A stretch of DNA of 64,000 nt from Pseudomonas tritici (GCF_014268275.3 NZ_CP077084.1:5514501-5578500); one strand, 5' to 3'. Shown: positions 45,303 to 52,612, numbered from the stretch's first letter. Translations and numbers: made by a program. Notes: generated by a model not told the origin, from the sequence alone.

Positions 45303-46126
45303 GCGCGACCTCGTGCCGAAGCCCAGGTGAAGCCGGCCAACAGCGCGCCGTTCTCGCGCAGACGGTCCAGCGCCCGGGCGCCGATGTACTGCTCGAGGCT
45401 TGGCGTGGACTTCCCTTCAACGTCCTGCTTCGACGTGGCGGGCAGGTTGGAGATCAGCACCGAAGGCCGGACCAGTTGATAACGCCGGTCGATGACCTCA
45501 TGCAAGACCGCCAGCTCGTACGCGGTGCCCGCCTGGGCGCCCACCTCATCGATCACCAGCAGGTCAAAGCTCGCCAGCTCGTCGATCACGTCGCCCTCGG
45601 TGTATCCGGAGTCTCGGACTATGGATCGCTTGAATACCCGGATGATCTCGGCGGCGGTGGTGATCACCGCGATCGCGTTCAGCCCGATGACCTGGCGCAC
45701 GATGCTGCAGGCCAAGTGGGTCTTGCCGGTACCGACATTCCCGGTCAGCAGCAGGTTGCGGCCGGCCTGGTAGTGCTGGCCGAAGTCGTTGGCGTAGCCC
45801 TGGCACTTTTCGAGGGCTTCGGACATGGCCTGGGTAGTGGCGCGATATGTGGCGAAAGTGCAGTCGGCAAACCGTGGCGTGATGCCAGAGCCCACCAGCG
45901 CGCCGTTGAGGCGTTCGGCGGCAACGTGAGCCAAGGCCTGGGTATGCTCGATACTGCCCACCGCCGCCACGCGCAGGCCGTGGAACTGGCATTGTTTGCA
46001 TGGGCGGACAACCGTCGTTCCTTCGAACTGCTCAACCTCGGAGCGATCAACTGCGCCGTGGACAGAGCATTCGCCAGCGAACGAGCGCATTTCAGGCAGG
46101 CGACGGAAGTTAGAACGCTGGTTCAT
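45299..46126 (-). CDS. DnaC-like helicase loader ATPase
   Basis: 275 residues from the ATG at 46126 (CAAGGAGGCGACA upstream). An N-terminal Cys/His group (Cys20, Cys43, Cys46) may bind zinc. The AAA+ domain has Walker A GNVGTGKT (129-136) and Walker B LLVIDEVGA. It loads the DnaB helicase encoded next. Confidence 0.93.
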   Translation of the reverse strand: MNQRSNFRRLPEMRSFAGECSVHGAVDRSEVEQFEGTTVVRPCKQCQFHGLRVAAVGSIEHTQALAHVAAERLNGALVGSGITPRFADCTFATYRATTQAMSEALEKCQGYANDFGQHYQAGRNLLLTGNVGTGKTHLACSIVRQVIGLNAIAVITTAAEIIRVFKRSIVRDSGYTEGDVIDELASFDLLVIDEVGAQAGTAYELAVLHEVIDRRYQLVRPSVLISNLPATSKQDVEGKSTPSLEQYIGARALDRLRENGALLAGFTWASARGRA

Positions 46127-46871
46127 TGTCGCCTCCTTGGTACATGTCAGGTGTGTGGTCTGGCAGGTTGTTGAACGCCTGGCCGGTGGCCGTGCCGGGC
46201 TTGAGGACATCAGTCCAGCGCTCACCGTTGAGCCAGGTCGACGCCATCGGCACGAACTGCCCCTCATCTTTGGTCCAGTCGCGGGAAACGCGATGACTGC
46301 CCAGGGCGGTCATTAGGGTTTGGCGAAGTTCAGCGCTTGGCTTCAGCTTCTCCCATGCCTTGCGAGCGTCCTTCTTCGATTTTTTGTTGGGGTACAGCTT
46401 CCAAAACACTTCGAAGGCCTGAGCAAGGTCCGCATCACCCGTAGGTTTTTCAGTGCTTGCTGCCTTATTCAGTTCTTGCTTACCTTCAATACTTACTAGT
46501 GTCGGATTTGCCGGATACGGTTGAGCCGTAAGCGGTGCAGCCGTATACGGTAAATCCGGAAGCGGTGATTCCGAGACTACGTAGTGGTTTTCACCCAGCA
46601 ATCCAGAACCCAGGCGATCTTGGCGGCGTTCAACGTAGCCGGCGGAAATCAATTCCTGCAAAAGGCCGTAAACACCATCCCTACCGGTTGGTTTGGATGA
46701 CTTGGAGGTCTCGTTGCGAAGGTGGGTAACGGAAACCGCCCAGTGGTCAGGCTTGCCCAGCAGGAACACCAGCAAGCCACGGGCGCCCCAGCTCAAACGC
46801 TGGTCTTCGCTGATCGCCTTATTGAGCAGGTAGAAGTTCCCCTCTGGCCGAGGGGCGCGAATGATGCTCAT
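46110..46871 (-). CDS. Replication initiator, O-like winged-helix protein
   Basis: 253 residues. An N-terminal helix-turn-helix (about 1-90: NFYLLNKAISEDQRLSWGAR, TGRDGVYGLLQELISAGYVE) is followed by a 5-residue-periodic linker (PLPDL-PYTAA-PLTAQ-PYPAN) and a C-terminal domain (QAFEVFWKLYPNKKSKKDAR) common in O/DnaT-like initiators. The linker codes for the DNA iterons described separately. It should open the phage origin and recruit loader and helicase. Confidence 0.85.
   Translation of the reverse strand: MSIIRAPRPEGNFYLLNKAISEDQRLSWGARGLLVFLLGKPDHWAVSVTHLRNETSKSSKPTGRDGVYGLLQELISAGYVERRQDRLGSGLLGENHYVVSESPLPDLPYTAAPLTAQPYPANPTLVSIEGKQELNKAASTEKPTGDADLAQAFEVFWKLYPNKKSKKDARKAWEKLKPSAELRQTLMTALGSHRVSRDWTKDEGQFVPMASTWLNGERWTDVLKPGTATGQAFNNLPDHTPDMYQGGDNEPAF
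46510..46569. repeat. Four 15-bp iterons inside the initiator gene (putative origin)
   Basis: Four head-to-tail 15-bp units at 46510, 46525, 46540 and 46555 share CCG-N4-CGGT (for example GCCGTATACGGTAAA). They lie in the linker-coding part of the O-like gene and next to a more AT-rich stretch at about 46440-46500. This is the arrangement of lambda ori within gene O. Confidence 0.75.
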
Positions 46872-47101
46872 AGGTCCAACTCCCGCGTAACACGGGCAAT
46901 GAACGCGTCATAGGTCTCAGTCATGACGACGCCGCGATCCTCCAGGGCGACACGGCCAGCCTTGGCCAAGCCGTAGATCTCCCAGCGTTCGCGTTCAGGC
47001 AGATGCCGGCAATTGGAATAGCTGGACCAGGGGCCGGCGACTACTTCAGCGGTTGTGGGAGCCTGGGGAAGATTGCATGTGGCAATATCGTAGGTGGTCA
47101 T
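46868..47101 (-). CDS. Early phage protein, unknown function
   Basis: 77 residues from the ATG at 47101 (4-bp overlap with the gene upstream). MTTYDIATCNLPQAPTTAEV start, then a helical LPERERWEIYGLAKAGRVAL. The 4-bp overlaps on both sides support it as a real gene. Role unknown. Confidence 0.75.
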   Translation of the reverse strand: MTTYDIATCNLPQAPTTAEVVAGPWSSYSNCRHLPERERWEIYGLAKAGRVALEDRGVVMTETYDAFIARVTRELDL

Positions 47102-47721
47102 TGAGGTTTCCCTCCTTCGACTACCGTCAGCACCGGCGGAAGTGTCGGACCGAAAGGCGCGCCAGGCTCGAATAGGTCTGGTAAGTCTTTGTCGGGGGCT
47201 GTATTGATCCACTCGATCATCGCTAAGAAACAAGCCTCGAACAGCGGACCACCCTCACCCCAAGCCTCAGATTTAGGGCTTACGCTATCCTCCAGCCGTG
47301 CGACGTAGATCAAATCGGCCAAGCTTTTCGCATTGCGCCCCGCCTCTTCCCTGTGCATCGGGTTGATGCTTAAAAGGTCGCACATCCCTGAAAAGCCGAT
47401 CGCCTCATACGCACCCTCTGCGTCCCTGATCAGGTTGTAACCGAAGCCCACAAGGCCCTGTTTGATGACCTTGAGGTCGTCCTCGCGGTGACGCTTGGAC
47501 TTATCGAGCAGCATATCCATCTGGCGCTGAGCAAACGGGAGAAAGGGCTTCAGCTTCGCAGCCTGCCGGCGAAAGATGCTGCGCTCAGCACGGATCTGCG
47601 CCTTGTGCCTCAGGCTATTCCGGATGACCCTGCGCATCAGAATGAACATGTCGCGCTGCGAAAGAGTTTTCCGTGCGATAGAGCCGATCTTTTCGGCGAC
47701 CTTGAGATTGATGTTGTTCAC
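47098..47721 (-). CDS. Early phage protein, basic, unknown function
   Basis: 207 residues from the GTG at 47721 that overlaps the antirepressor stop (GTGA). The N-terminal half is strongly basic and helical (RRVIRNSLRHKAQIRAERSI, FRRQAAKLKPFLPFAQRQ). Part of the coupled early operon; I recognise no domain. The longer frame to 48015 is unlikely because it overlaps the antirepressor in full. Confidence 0.75.
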   Translation of the reverse strand: MNNINLKVAEKIGSIARKTLSQRDMFILMRRVIRNSLRHKAQIRAERSIFRRQAAKLKPFLPFAQRQMDMLLDKSKRHREDDLKVIKQGLVGFGYNLIRDAEGAYEAIGFSGMCDLLSINPMHREEAGRNAKSLADLIYVARLEDSVSPKSEAWGEGGPLFEACFLAMIEWINTAPDKDLPDLFEPGAPFGPTLPPVLTVVEGGKPQ

Positions 47722-48560
47722 AGGGAGGTCTCCGCGCTGAATTTGATGTAGGAAAAACGACCATCCCAGGTCTTTTTCATGGGAAGCTTTTGGCTCAAGT
47801 AGAGGTCGTGCAGCCTCTTGGCGCCGTCGATCAACAGCACCAGGTCGTAACGGGTGAATGTTGTGTGCCCCTCTCCCCGTATCTGCCTGGGCTTCTCGGT
47901 AAGCCACTTCTTCACGCGCGTGCGGCTGTAAACGCGGTAATGCGGACGACTTTCCAAGTCGGCATCGTTGAACACCCAGCCCATCTCCATGAGTGCATGG
48001 GATATCTGCGAGCAATTGACCCCGTTCAGCCGCTTCACGAATTGGAAGGGCGTCTCGCCGGCCATGAAGAAGTTTTCTAGGCTCTCGATCTTTGCGGCCT
48101 GCTGCTGGTTTTCCAGCGCCAGCAATTCATTCTGCTCCTCCAAGTCGGCAGCTAGACGCATTGCCTCGGCGCGGGTCCGCGGAACAGTGAGCTGTTGAGG
48201 TCGGAAGTAGTTGTTGACTAACTGCCGCTGGACGGTCCAAGCCAAATCGTCGGTAAGCGACTTGACCAGCATCAGGTAGCCCTGCTCGGCCAATACGATC
48301 AAACCGCGATTGGGCATGTCCTGTTCTAAACCGCGAATTTCGCTGCTTTGAGATCGGGACAACACAAAGTAATCAGCCCCATCAATCAGGCGGTCACGGT
48401 GTTCACGGAAATTACGCCCCGCCGTGTCATCTGGCCGCGCGTGTACCCGATCAATCATCGCGAGCGTGACAACTCTCTGGCCGCGATACTCGACGATGGG
48501 CAACTGGGTGTCGTGAATGGTGATGACAGCATCACCGCCTTTGAATTTGACGACGGTCAT
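47718..48560 (-). CDS. Antirepressor, ORF6N-type with C-terminal DNA-binding domain
   Basis: 280 residues. An ORF6N-like N-terminal domain (YRGQRVVTLAMIDRVHARPD, GADYFVLSR) is followed by a coiled-coil (about 130-165, LEEQNELLALENQQQAAKIE) and a C-terminal KilAC-like domain. Antirepressors of this build inactivate phage repressors. This would give an induction route independent of repressor autocleavage, relevant because the repressor here has Arg where the catalytic Lys is expected. Confidence 0.8.
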   Translation of the reverse strand: MTVVKFKGGDAVITIHDTQLPIVEYRGQRVVTLAMIDRVHARPDDTAGRNFREHRDRLIDGADYFVLSRSQSSEIRGLEQDMPNRGLIVLAEQGYLMLVKSLTDDLAWTVQRQLVNNYFRPQQLTVPRTRAEAMRLAADLEEQNELLALENQQQAAKIESLENFFMAGETPFQFVKRLNGVNCSQISHALMEMGWVFNDADLESRPHYRVYSRTRVKKWLTEKPRQIRGEGHTTFTRYDLVLLIDGAKRLHDLYLSQKLPMKKTWDGRFSYIKFSAETSL

Positions 48561-48847
48561 GGGCGGCCCCCGACGTGAATCGCGTCGTGAGCAGCGCCAG
48601 CGTGACGGTGCGGGAAAAGGAAGTTCCGGCTGCGAAACGTCACCATCTCTATGCGCCGCTCAATTTCTGCGGCTAGAGGGTTCTCGAAGCCGCCCAGCGA
48701 CGGGATTACCTGCAGCATCAGGATTGACTTGAGCTCTCTGAAAGCTGCACGAGCCTCGTTCATTCGCGCCATGTCCTCGGGCGTTAGGACAGCATCATCC
48801 AAAAGCTCCCCTTCGAGGTGTTCGATAACTGAGAGAGAAGTAGTCAT
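48557..48847 (-). CDS. Early phage protein, unknown function
   Basis: 96 residues from the ATG at 48847 (4-bp overlap with the gene upstream). Acidic helical N-terminus (TTSLSVIEHLEGELLDDAVL) and basic C-terminus (RSRNFLFPHRHAGAAHDAIH). No family recognised. Confidence 0.7.
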   Translation of the reverse strand: MTTSLSVIEHLEGELLDDAVLTPEDMARMNEARAAFRELKSILMLQVIPSLGGFENPLAAEIERRIEMVTFRSRNFLFPHRHAGAAHDAIHVGGRP

Positions 48848-49263
48848 GGCTGCACCCCAGAGTTGCGCGCCACGTCTTCGGATTGCGCAGAATGTGGCGC
48901 GTAACCTTCGTACGGCCCAAACTGTCCTAGGCGCGCGCAAAGCTCGTAACCTGGGCGCTCTGCTGAGCGGACAGACTTGATGAGGTCGGTCATGCGTTCA
49001 TCCACTCGAAGAAACTCTTCGAACTCCGCAGACCAACCAGCAGCCCAAATGATGCGAACTGAATGAGGAGAAACCTCCTGCTCCAAAATCGACTTAAGCT
49101 CTCGAGCAATGGCTTCATCGAGCACGGCAGGATATGAGCGTTTGCATCTAGCCTCTTCATAAACGACTTGCACCTCGAAATAGATGAAGCCGGCACGGTC
49201 GGCCACTGACCGAGGCAGGTGTTGCGCTTTTGGGGGCGCGGTGGTATTTTTTGGGTGTGACAT
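48844..49263 (-). CDS. Early phage protein, unknown function
   Basis: 139 residues from the ATG at 49263 with AAGGGGAACGAT upstream. Mixed alpha/beta sequence (FIYFEVQVVYEEARCKRSYP, HSVRIIWAAGWSAEFEEFLR). First of a run of coupled genes (49263 to 41903) with almost no intergenic bases. No family recognised. Confidence 0.7.
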   Translation of the reverse strand: MSHPKNTTAPPKAQHLPRSVADRAGFIYFEVQVVYEEARCKRSYPAVLDEAIARELKSILEQEVSPHSVRIIWAAGWSAEFEEFLRVDERMTDLIKSVRSAERPGYELCARLGQFGPYEGYAPHSAQSEDVARNSGVQP

Positions 49264-49318
49264 ATCGTTCCCCTTGAACGAGAAGTACATAAAGCCCACG
49301 CCAATGGGCTGTTTAAGG

Positions 49319-49343
49319 ACCCGGCCGCCAAGCCGGGTTTTTG
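49319..49343 (+). terminator. Terminator-like hairpin between divergent genes
   Basis: ACCCGGC-CGCCAA-GCCGGGT followed by TTTTTG, on the plus strand. It is preceded by a second palindrome (AGCCCACGCCAATGGGCT, 49293-49310). Both lie between genes reading away from each other, where no rightward gene ends; see findings. Confidence 0.55.
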
Positions 49344-49438
49344 TTGCCTGCGATTTACCCATGCCGCAAATGGGTGGCTGGCCAAGCCGTGATATTGTTT
49401 TGATCCCACTCGAAACGACGGTCACGGAGACCTGGTTT

Positions 49439-49945
49439 ATGAAGCTTGATCGGAGCCTGCAACTTAAGATTCTCACCGGCCTTGCCGCCGTGTATCCCCG
49501 AAGCCCCTCTTACGCCGAGTACGATCAGATTGCTGAGGGCGTCGACGAAGACGTCTTTGATGCGAACCTGTACTACCTTGCGCAACACGGTCTGGTTGCG
49601 GAATGCATGAGCTTCGCCATGAGCGGCGAGATTTTGATAAACATGGGGAAGCTTGCATGCACTGCGCAGGGCATGGATTTCCTCGCGGGGGATGGCGGAC
49701 TGGGCGCAATACTGGGAACAGTGACGGTCAAGCTTCATGAGGACACTCTCCGCCAGTTGATTGAAGCCAAGGTGAAGGCGTCGAATGCTCCAGAAGATCA
49801 AAAAACCGGCTTACTGAAAGCACTCCGAGAAGCTCCTGGCGACGCCATAAAACACCTGACAGAGAAACTACTGGACTTGGGGTTGGAGAACGCGCCGAAA
49901 GCATTTCCGCTAATTCAAACGTTGCTACAGTCCGGCCATTCCTGA
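49439..49945 (+). CDS. Rightward phage protein, unknown function
   Basis: 168 residues from the ATG at 49439 (ACGGAGACC upstream). A winged-helix-like N-terminus (LQLKILTGLAAVYPRSPSYA, then YYLAQHGLVAE) is followed by a helical C-terminus. It lies opposite to the leftward early operon and overlaps a leftward gene by 218 bp at its 3' end. Probably cargo expressed in the lysogen. Confidence 0.75.
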   Translation: MKLDRSLQLKILTGLAAVYPRSPSYAEYDQIAEGVDEDVFDANLYYLAQHGLVAECMSFAMSGEILINMGKLACTAQGMDFLAGDGGLGAILGTVTVKLHEDTLRQLIEAKVKASNAPEDQKTGLLKALREAPGDAIKHLTEKLLDLGLENAPKAFPLIQTLLQSGHS

Positions 49946-50114
49946 ATTCGTCTGCGTTAGCGGCTCGGGTGAGGCGCAAGTAGCCAATCAGAACGCCTGG
50001 GCCCCATAGCTCCACGAACGCCTCCTCCACATCCAGATCAAGCTGTAGGAATAGCTCCGTACTGGATGCGGATTTGCGCTCGGCTAAGGCGATCATGCAG
50101 GTGGGGATCATCAC
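49728..50114 (-). CDS. Early gene after cro, unknown function
   Basis: 128 residues. Its start overlaps the cro stop (ATGA), and the first 55 residues (IALAERKSASSTELFLQLDL, VEEAFVELWGPGVLIGYLRL) look coding. The rest is antisense to the rightward gene at 49439-49945 and has unusual composition, so the functional product may be the N-terminal part only. Confidence 0.5.
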   Translation of the reverse strand: MMIPTCMIALAERKSASSTELFLQLDLDVEEAFVELWGPGVLIGYLRLTRAANADEFRNGRTVATFELAEMLSARSPTPSPVVSLSGVLWRRQELLGVLSVSRFFDLLEHSTPSPWLQSTGGECPHEA

Positions 50115-50413
50115 GCCACCTCCGCATTACTGGATGTATGAACAGATGGATTGTCAGACTCTTCGGAGATCAGTGATAGGCGTATCGTTTCACTCAGCAT
50201 CGGGGCATTTCCAAGCCTCGAGTTCCTAGCGATACAAGATGGAAAGCTTCTGATTTCTATAGCGGTGAATGTTCCGTCACCTTGCTCAATGACGAGAACA
50301 TCTCGGCCGATACGAATAGCCTTACTCAGTGCCCCCTGAGTCATTCCCAGGAGCGAGGCCGCTTCTGGCTGACCGCGATCCTTTGCAAAATCTTTCAGAT
50401 TGATCCGTTTCAC
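50111..50413 (-). CDS. cro: Cro-like repressor
   Basis: 100 residues from a GTG at 50413 with GGAGAT upstream. The helix-turn-helix is KDRGQPEAASLLGMTQGALS, followed by KAIRIGRDVLVIE, the lambda Cro layout. It is divergent from cI across three operator-like sites. The protein is longer than lambda Cro (66 residues) because of a Ser/Asn-rich tail. Confidence 0.88.
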   Translation of the reverse strand: MKRINLKDFAKDRGQPEAASLLGMTQGALSKAIRIGRDVLVIEQGDGTFTAIEIRSFPSCIARNSRLGNAPMLSETIRLSLISEESDNPSVHTSSNAEVA

Positions 50414-50447
50414 GGCCACATCTCCAAACAGAACTTTGGGAAAATAG

Positions 50448-50507
50448 TACCTATGGCATTTTAACAAAGCAATACCTTTGGCATTTGTTAAACTATTACC
50501 GATGGGA
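50448..50507. promoter_or_regulatory. cI/cro operator cluster (three sites)
   Basis: TACCTATGGCA (50448), TACCTTTGGCA (50473) and TACCGATGGGA (50497) are spaced 25 and 24 bp apart between divergent cro and cI. The consensus TACC-N3-GGCA recurs downstream of cI. This matches a lambda OR-like tripartite operator. Confidence 0.85.
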
Positions 50508-50520
50508 ATATTATTGGCTG

Positions 50521-51297
50521 ATGAAAAAACCATTGCCTGCTGACCGTAAAGAAGAATGCCTTCGCTTAAAGGCAATTTTCACAGCCAAAAAGAAACATCT
50601 GAAGCTGACTCAGGAAAAGCTGGCTGAGCAGCTCGGGATTAACCAAAGCTCTGTCTCACACTATCTGAACGGAGTGAATCCGCTGAATACAGAGATCGCG
50701 GCTGCATTCGCCAAAATCTTGGATGTGCCGGTTTCTGACTTTAGTCCGCGCCTGGCGGAGATCATCGAAATGGTTGCCTCGTCGCGCGTCACTGCAGATT
50801 CTTTTCGGACAACCTGGGCTAAAGCCGCCCGCATCATTGATGCCCCACCCCGCGAGCAATACGTCCTAATACCGCAATATTTAGACGATAACTCGTTCAT
50901 GCCAAATGTGAACGACGAGCATCGCGGGCTAACCGAAGGCATGGTATTCAGGCGCGGATGGCTTCAAGAAATGGGAGTTTCGTTTAGTAGTCTCAACATC
51001 GTTTACGCCGGCGACGACAGTATGGCGCCACATATTTTGTCAGGCGACGTGGTCATGATTGACACGTACAAGCCGACCTTGAAGGATGGTGAGGTATATC
51101 TCGTCCGCATGCCTGACGGCAGGACTAGCGTGAGGCGGGTAGCACAGCAAATTTCGGGAAACTGGATGCTTAGGTGTGACAACCAAGACAAGCAGATATT
51201 CCCAGACGAGGTTATCCCGAGTTCGGCAGCCGTCGATCTCCCATTGATTGGAAGAGTGATATGGCGCGGAGGAAGCGTGAGGGTATCCAGACCTTAA
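50521..51297 (+). CDS. cI-type phage repressor, S24 peptidase fold
   Basis: 258 residues from the ATG at 50521. N-terminal HTH_3 (about 10-72: LTQEKLAEQLGINQSSVSHY) and C-terminal S24 domain with the nucleophile Ser167 (YAGDDSMAPHI). The position of the usual catalytic Lys (V-K-R motif) reads VRRV, with Arg205. It keeps lysogeny by binding the operators on both sides. The Arg substitution may block RecA-stimulated autocleavage. Confidence 0.92.
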   Translation: MKKPLPADRKEECLRLKAIFTAKKKHLKLTQEKLAEQLGINQSSVSHYLNGVNPLNTEIAAAFAKILDVPVSDFSPRLAEIIEMVASSRVTADSFRTTWAKAARIIDAPPREQYVLIPQYLDDNSFMPNVNDEHRGLTEGMVFRRGWLQEMGVSFSSLNIVYAGDDSMAPHILSGDVVMIDTYKPTLKDGEVYLVRMPDGRTSVRRVAQQISGNWMLRCDNQDKQIFPDEVIPSSAAVDLPLIGRVIWRGGSVRVSRP

Positions 51298-51301
51298 GTC
51301 G

Positions 51302-51334
51302 AAAAAAAGCCGCCGCAGTTGAGCGGTTTTTTTT
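51302..51334 (+). terminator. Terminator after cI
   Basis: AAAAAAAGCCGC, a 9-base loop region, then GCGGTTTTTTTT. Small GC stem with long A/T runs on both sides; it ends the cI transcript before the second operator cluster. Confidence 0.82.
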
Positions 51335-51353
51335 GGTCAACTGAAAATAATAT

Positions 51354-51389
51354 TGCCAAAGGCATTTACTAACATAATTACCTTTGGTA
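51354..51389. promoter_or_regulatory. Second operator cluster (two sites) downstream of cI
   Basis: TGCCAAAGGCA (51354) and TACCTTTGGTA (51379), spaced 25 bp, share the core of the cI/cro sites (both orientations are near-palindromic). They lie before the rightward operon beginning at 51427, comparable to lambda OL. Confidence 0.82.
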
Positions 51390-51426
51390 CTTTTATTTCA
51401 TCACATCCGAGCATGGAGCTTCAGAC

Positions 51427-51807
51427 ATGACCACCAACACCGTCACCGCCGGCAACTGGCAAGGCTCGCTCAAAATGGGCCTGGCTCCTCGCGAGCTTGA
51501 AGCCACTTTGTGGGCGGCGGCCGATCTGACGGTGAAAGAGATTGGTCGAGTCATGGGTATCAGTCCGAACACCGCTGAGAAGCGCCTTGAGTCTGCACGG
51601 TTCAAGCTAGGCGCCAAGACGATGCGCGGCTTGGTAATCGAGGCGTTCAAGCGCCAGATCATCACCCCTCTGGTAATCGTTCTCTGCATGGTGCTGACCG
51701 CCCAGCAAGCCAATACCGAACAGTTCGGCCGCATTCGCCGCCCAGGCGAGCGCCGTACTGAAACACGTGTGGCCGTCCGCCGAATTGAGGCCGCTCCAAC
51801 CGTTTAA
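51427..51807 (+). CDS. LuxR-type HTH protein with a hydrophobic segment
   Basis: 126 residues. A LuxR/GerE-type helix-turn-helix (about 20-65: LTVKEIGRVMGISPNTAEKR, then LGAKTMRGLVIEAF) is followed by a hydrophobic segment (about 76-92, ITPLVIVLCMVLTAQ) and a basic Arg-rich tail. It has no receiver domain. First gene of the operon behind the second operator cluster; probably a small regulator, possibly membrane-tethered. Confidence 0.8.
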   Translation: MTTNTVTAGNWQGSLKMGLAPRELEATLWAAADLTVKEIGRVMGISPNTAEKRLESARFKLGAKTMRGLVIEAFKRQIITPLVIVLCMVLTAQQANTEQFGRIRRPGERRTETRVAVRRIEAAPTV

Positions 51808-51870
51808 CCAACCCTGATTTTTGCGAAAGCCAACAACGCGGTCGGGATTCGTTCGGCCTGGAGAAAGTGA

Positions 51871-52119
51871 ATGTCACGCAAACCGGTCACACCGTTCCGG
51901 CTGTTCAAGGTGCTGATGTCGATCCTTATCTATATCAGCGTTTCCATAGGCTGGCTGCTCTTCACAGCCCCCGACCTGATCGACAGTACATCCGGTCTCG
52001 ATGTGGCCGGGGCCCTCTTCGGCACCGCCGTTTGGCTGATAGGGAGCGCTTGCCTATTTCTGTTTATTACTACACCCAAGCCTGGCGAAACATCAAACAC
52101 GAAGGAGAAAGGCCAATGA
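51871..52119 (+). CDS. Small membrane protein
   Basis: 82 residues with two hydrophobic segments (about 12-32 and 46-67) and a basic N-terminus. TGGAGAAAGTGA lies before the ATG. It overlaps the next gene by 4 bp. The position in a lambda pL-like operon would suit a superinfection-exclusion protein, but no family is recognised. Confidence 0.7.
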   Translation: MSRKPVTPFRLFKVLMSILIYISVSIGWLLFTAPDLIDSTSGLDVAGALFGTAVWLIGSACLFLFITTPKPGETSNTKEKGQ

Positions 52120-52400
52120 AGCTGATTCCCGCCATTGCCATGCTGCTGTTAGCTGGCCAGGCCTCGGCCGGCGAGCAACTGATCGACGTCCAGCACGACA
52201 GCGCCCGTGGCGTCACCTGCTGGATATTGAACAACACCGGGATCAGCTGCTTGCCGGACAGTTCGCTCCTACAGACGCCCACCAGCACCACCAGCGGCGG
52301 CGAGAGCCCAGCGGCACTGGCCTCTCTTGCAACATCCATGTGCCAAAGCGAGCAATTGACCGCCGCCCCGCTCCCGCAGAAAACGGGGTTCCAGCTATGA
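52116..52400 (+). CDS. Small secreted protein
   Basis: 94 residues with a signal peptide (MKLIPAIAMLLLAGQASAGE) and a mature part with three Cys (TCWILNNTGISCLPD, ATSMCQSE). Coupled by ATGA overlaps to the genes on both sides. Function unknown. Confidence 0.72.
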   Translation: MKLIPAIAMLLLAGQASAGEQLIDVQHDSARGVTCWILNNTGISCLPDSSLLQTPTSTTSGGESPAALASLATSMCQSEQLTAAPLPQKTGFQL

Positions 52401-52564
52401 ACTGCCGCAACGGTACCAAGGGCCATCGCCTGATCGAGTTGTTCAACGCCCTGCAGCGCCGAGAAACCACCTTCGGGCAGATCTACGCAATGTCGGCGTC
52501 GTGCGGTATCGACGCGCGCCGGGTGTTGGCCGACCACTTTCGCGGGAGTTCAAGCGATGGGTAA
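52397..52564 (+). CDS. Small phage protein, unknown function
   Basis: 55 residues (MNCRNGTKGHRLIELFNALQ, then a helical SASCGIDARRVLADHF). It starts on an ATGA overlap with the upstream gene. Its basic helical nature could suit DNA binding; unproven. A possible 22-codon frame at 52557-52625 after it probably serves only as leader to xis. Confidence 0.62.
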   Translation: MNCRNGTKGHRLIELFNALQRRETTFGQIYAMSASCGIDARRVLADHFRGSSSDG

Positions 52565-52570
52565 GTGGGA

Positions 52571-52612
52571 TGTCGCGACACAGTTCGCGGATAACGAAAA
52601 CGTGTCGCGACA
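52571..52612. promoter_or_regulatory. Two TGTCGCGACA palindromes before xis
   Basis: Perfect 10-bp palindromes at 52571-52580 and 52603-52612 (the second extended to 14 bp, CGTGTCGCGACACG), with 32 bp between starts. They lie just upstream of xis (52630), a position for an operator or for a recombination-related protein. Confidence 0.6.

Noticed and set aside
46510..46569. CRISPR-like short repeats
   Set aside because: The units are contiguous, lack spacers and lie in a coding gene; they are iteron-like. No CRISPR array is visible in the window.
49184..49438. An N-terminal extension of the rightward gene at 49439
   Set aside because: It would run antisense through the upstream gene and through the terminator hairpin, and GGAG precedes the ATG at 49439.
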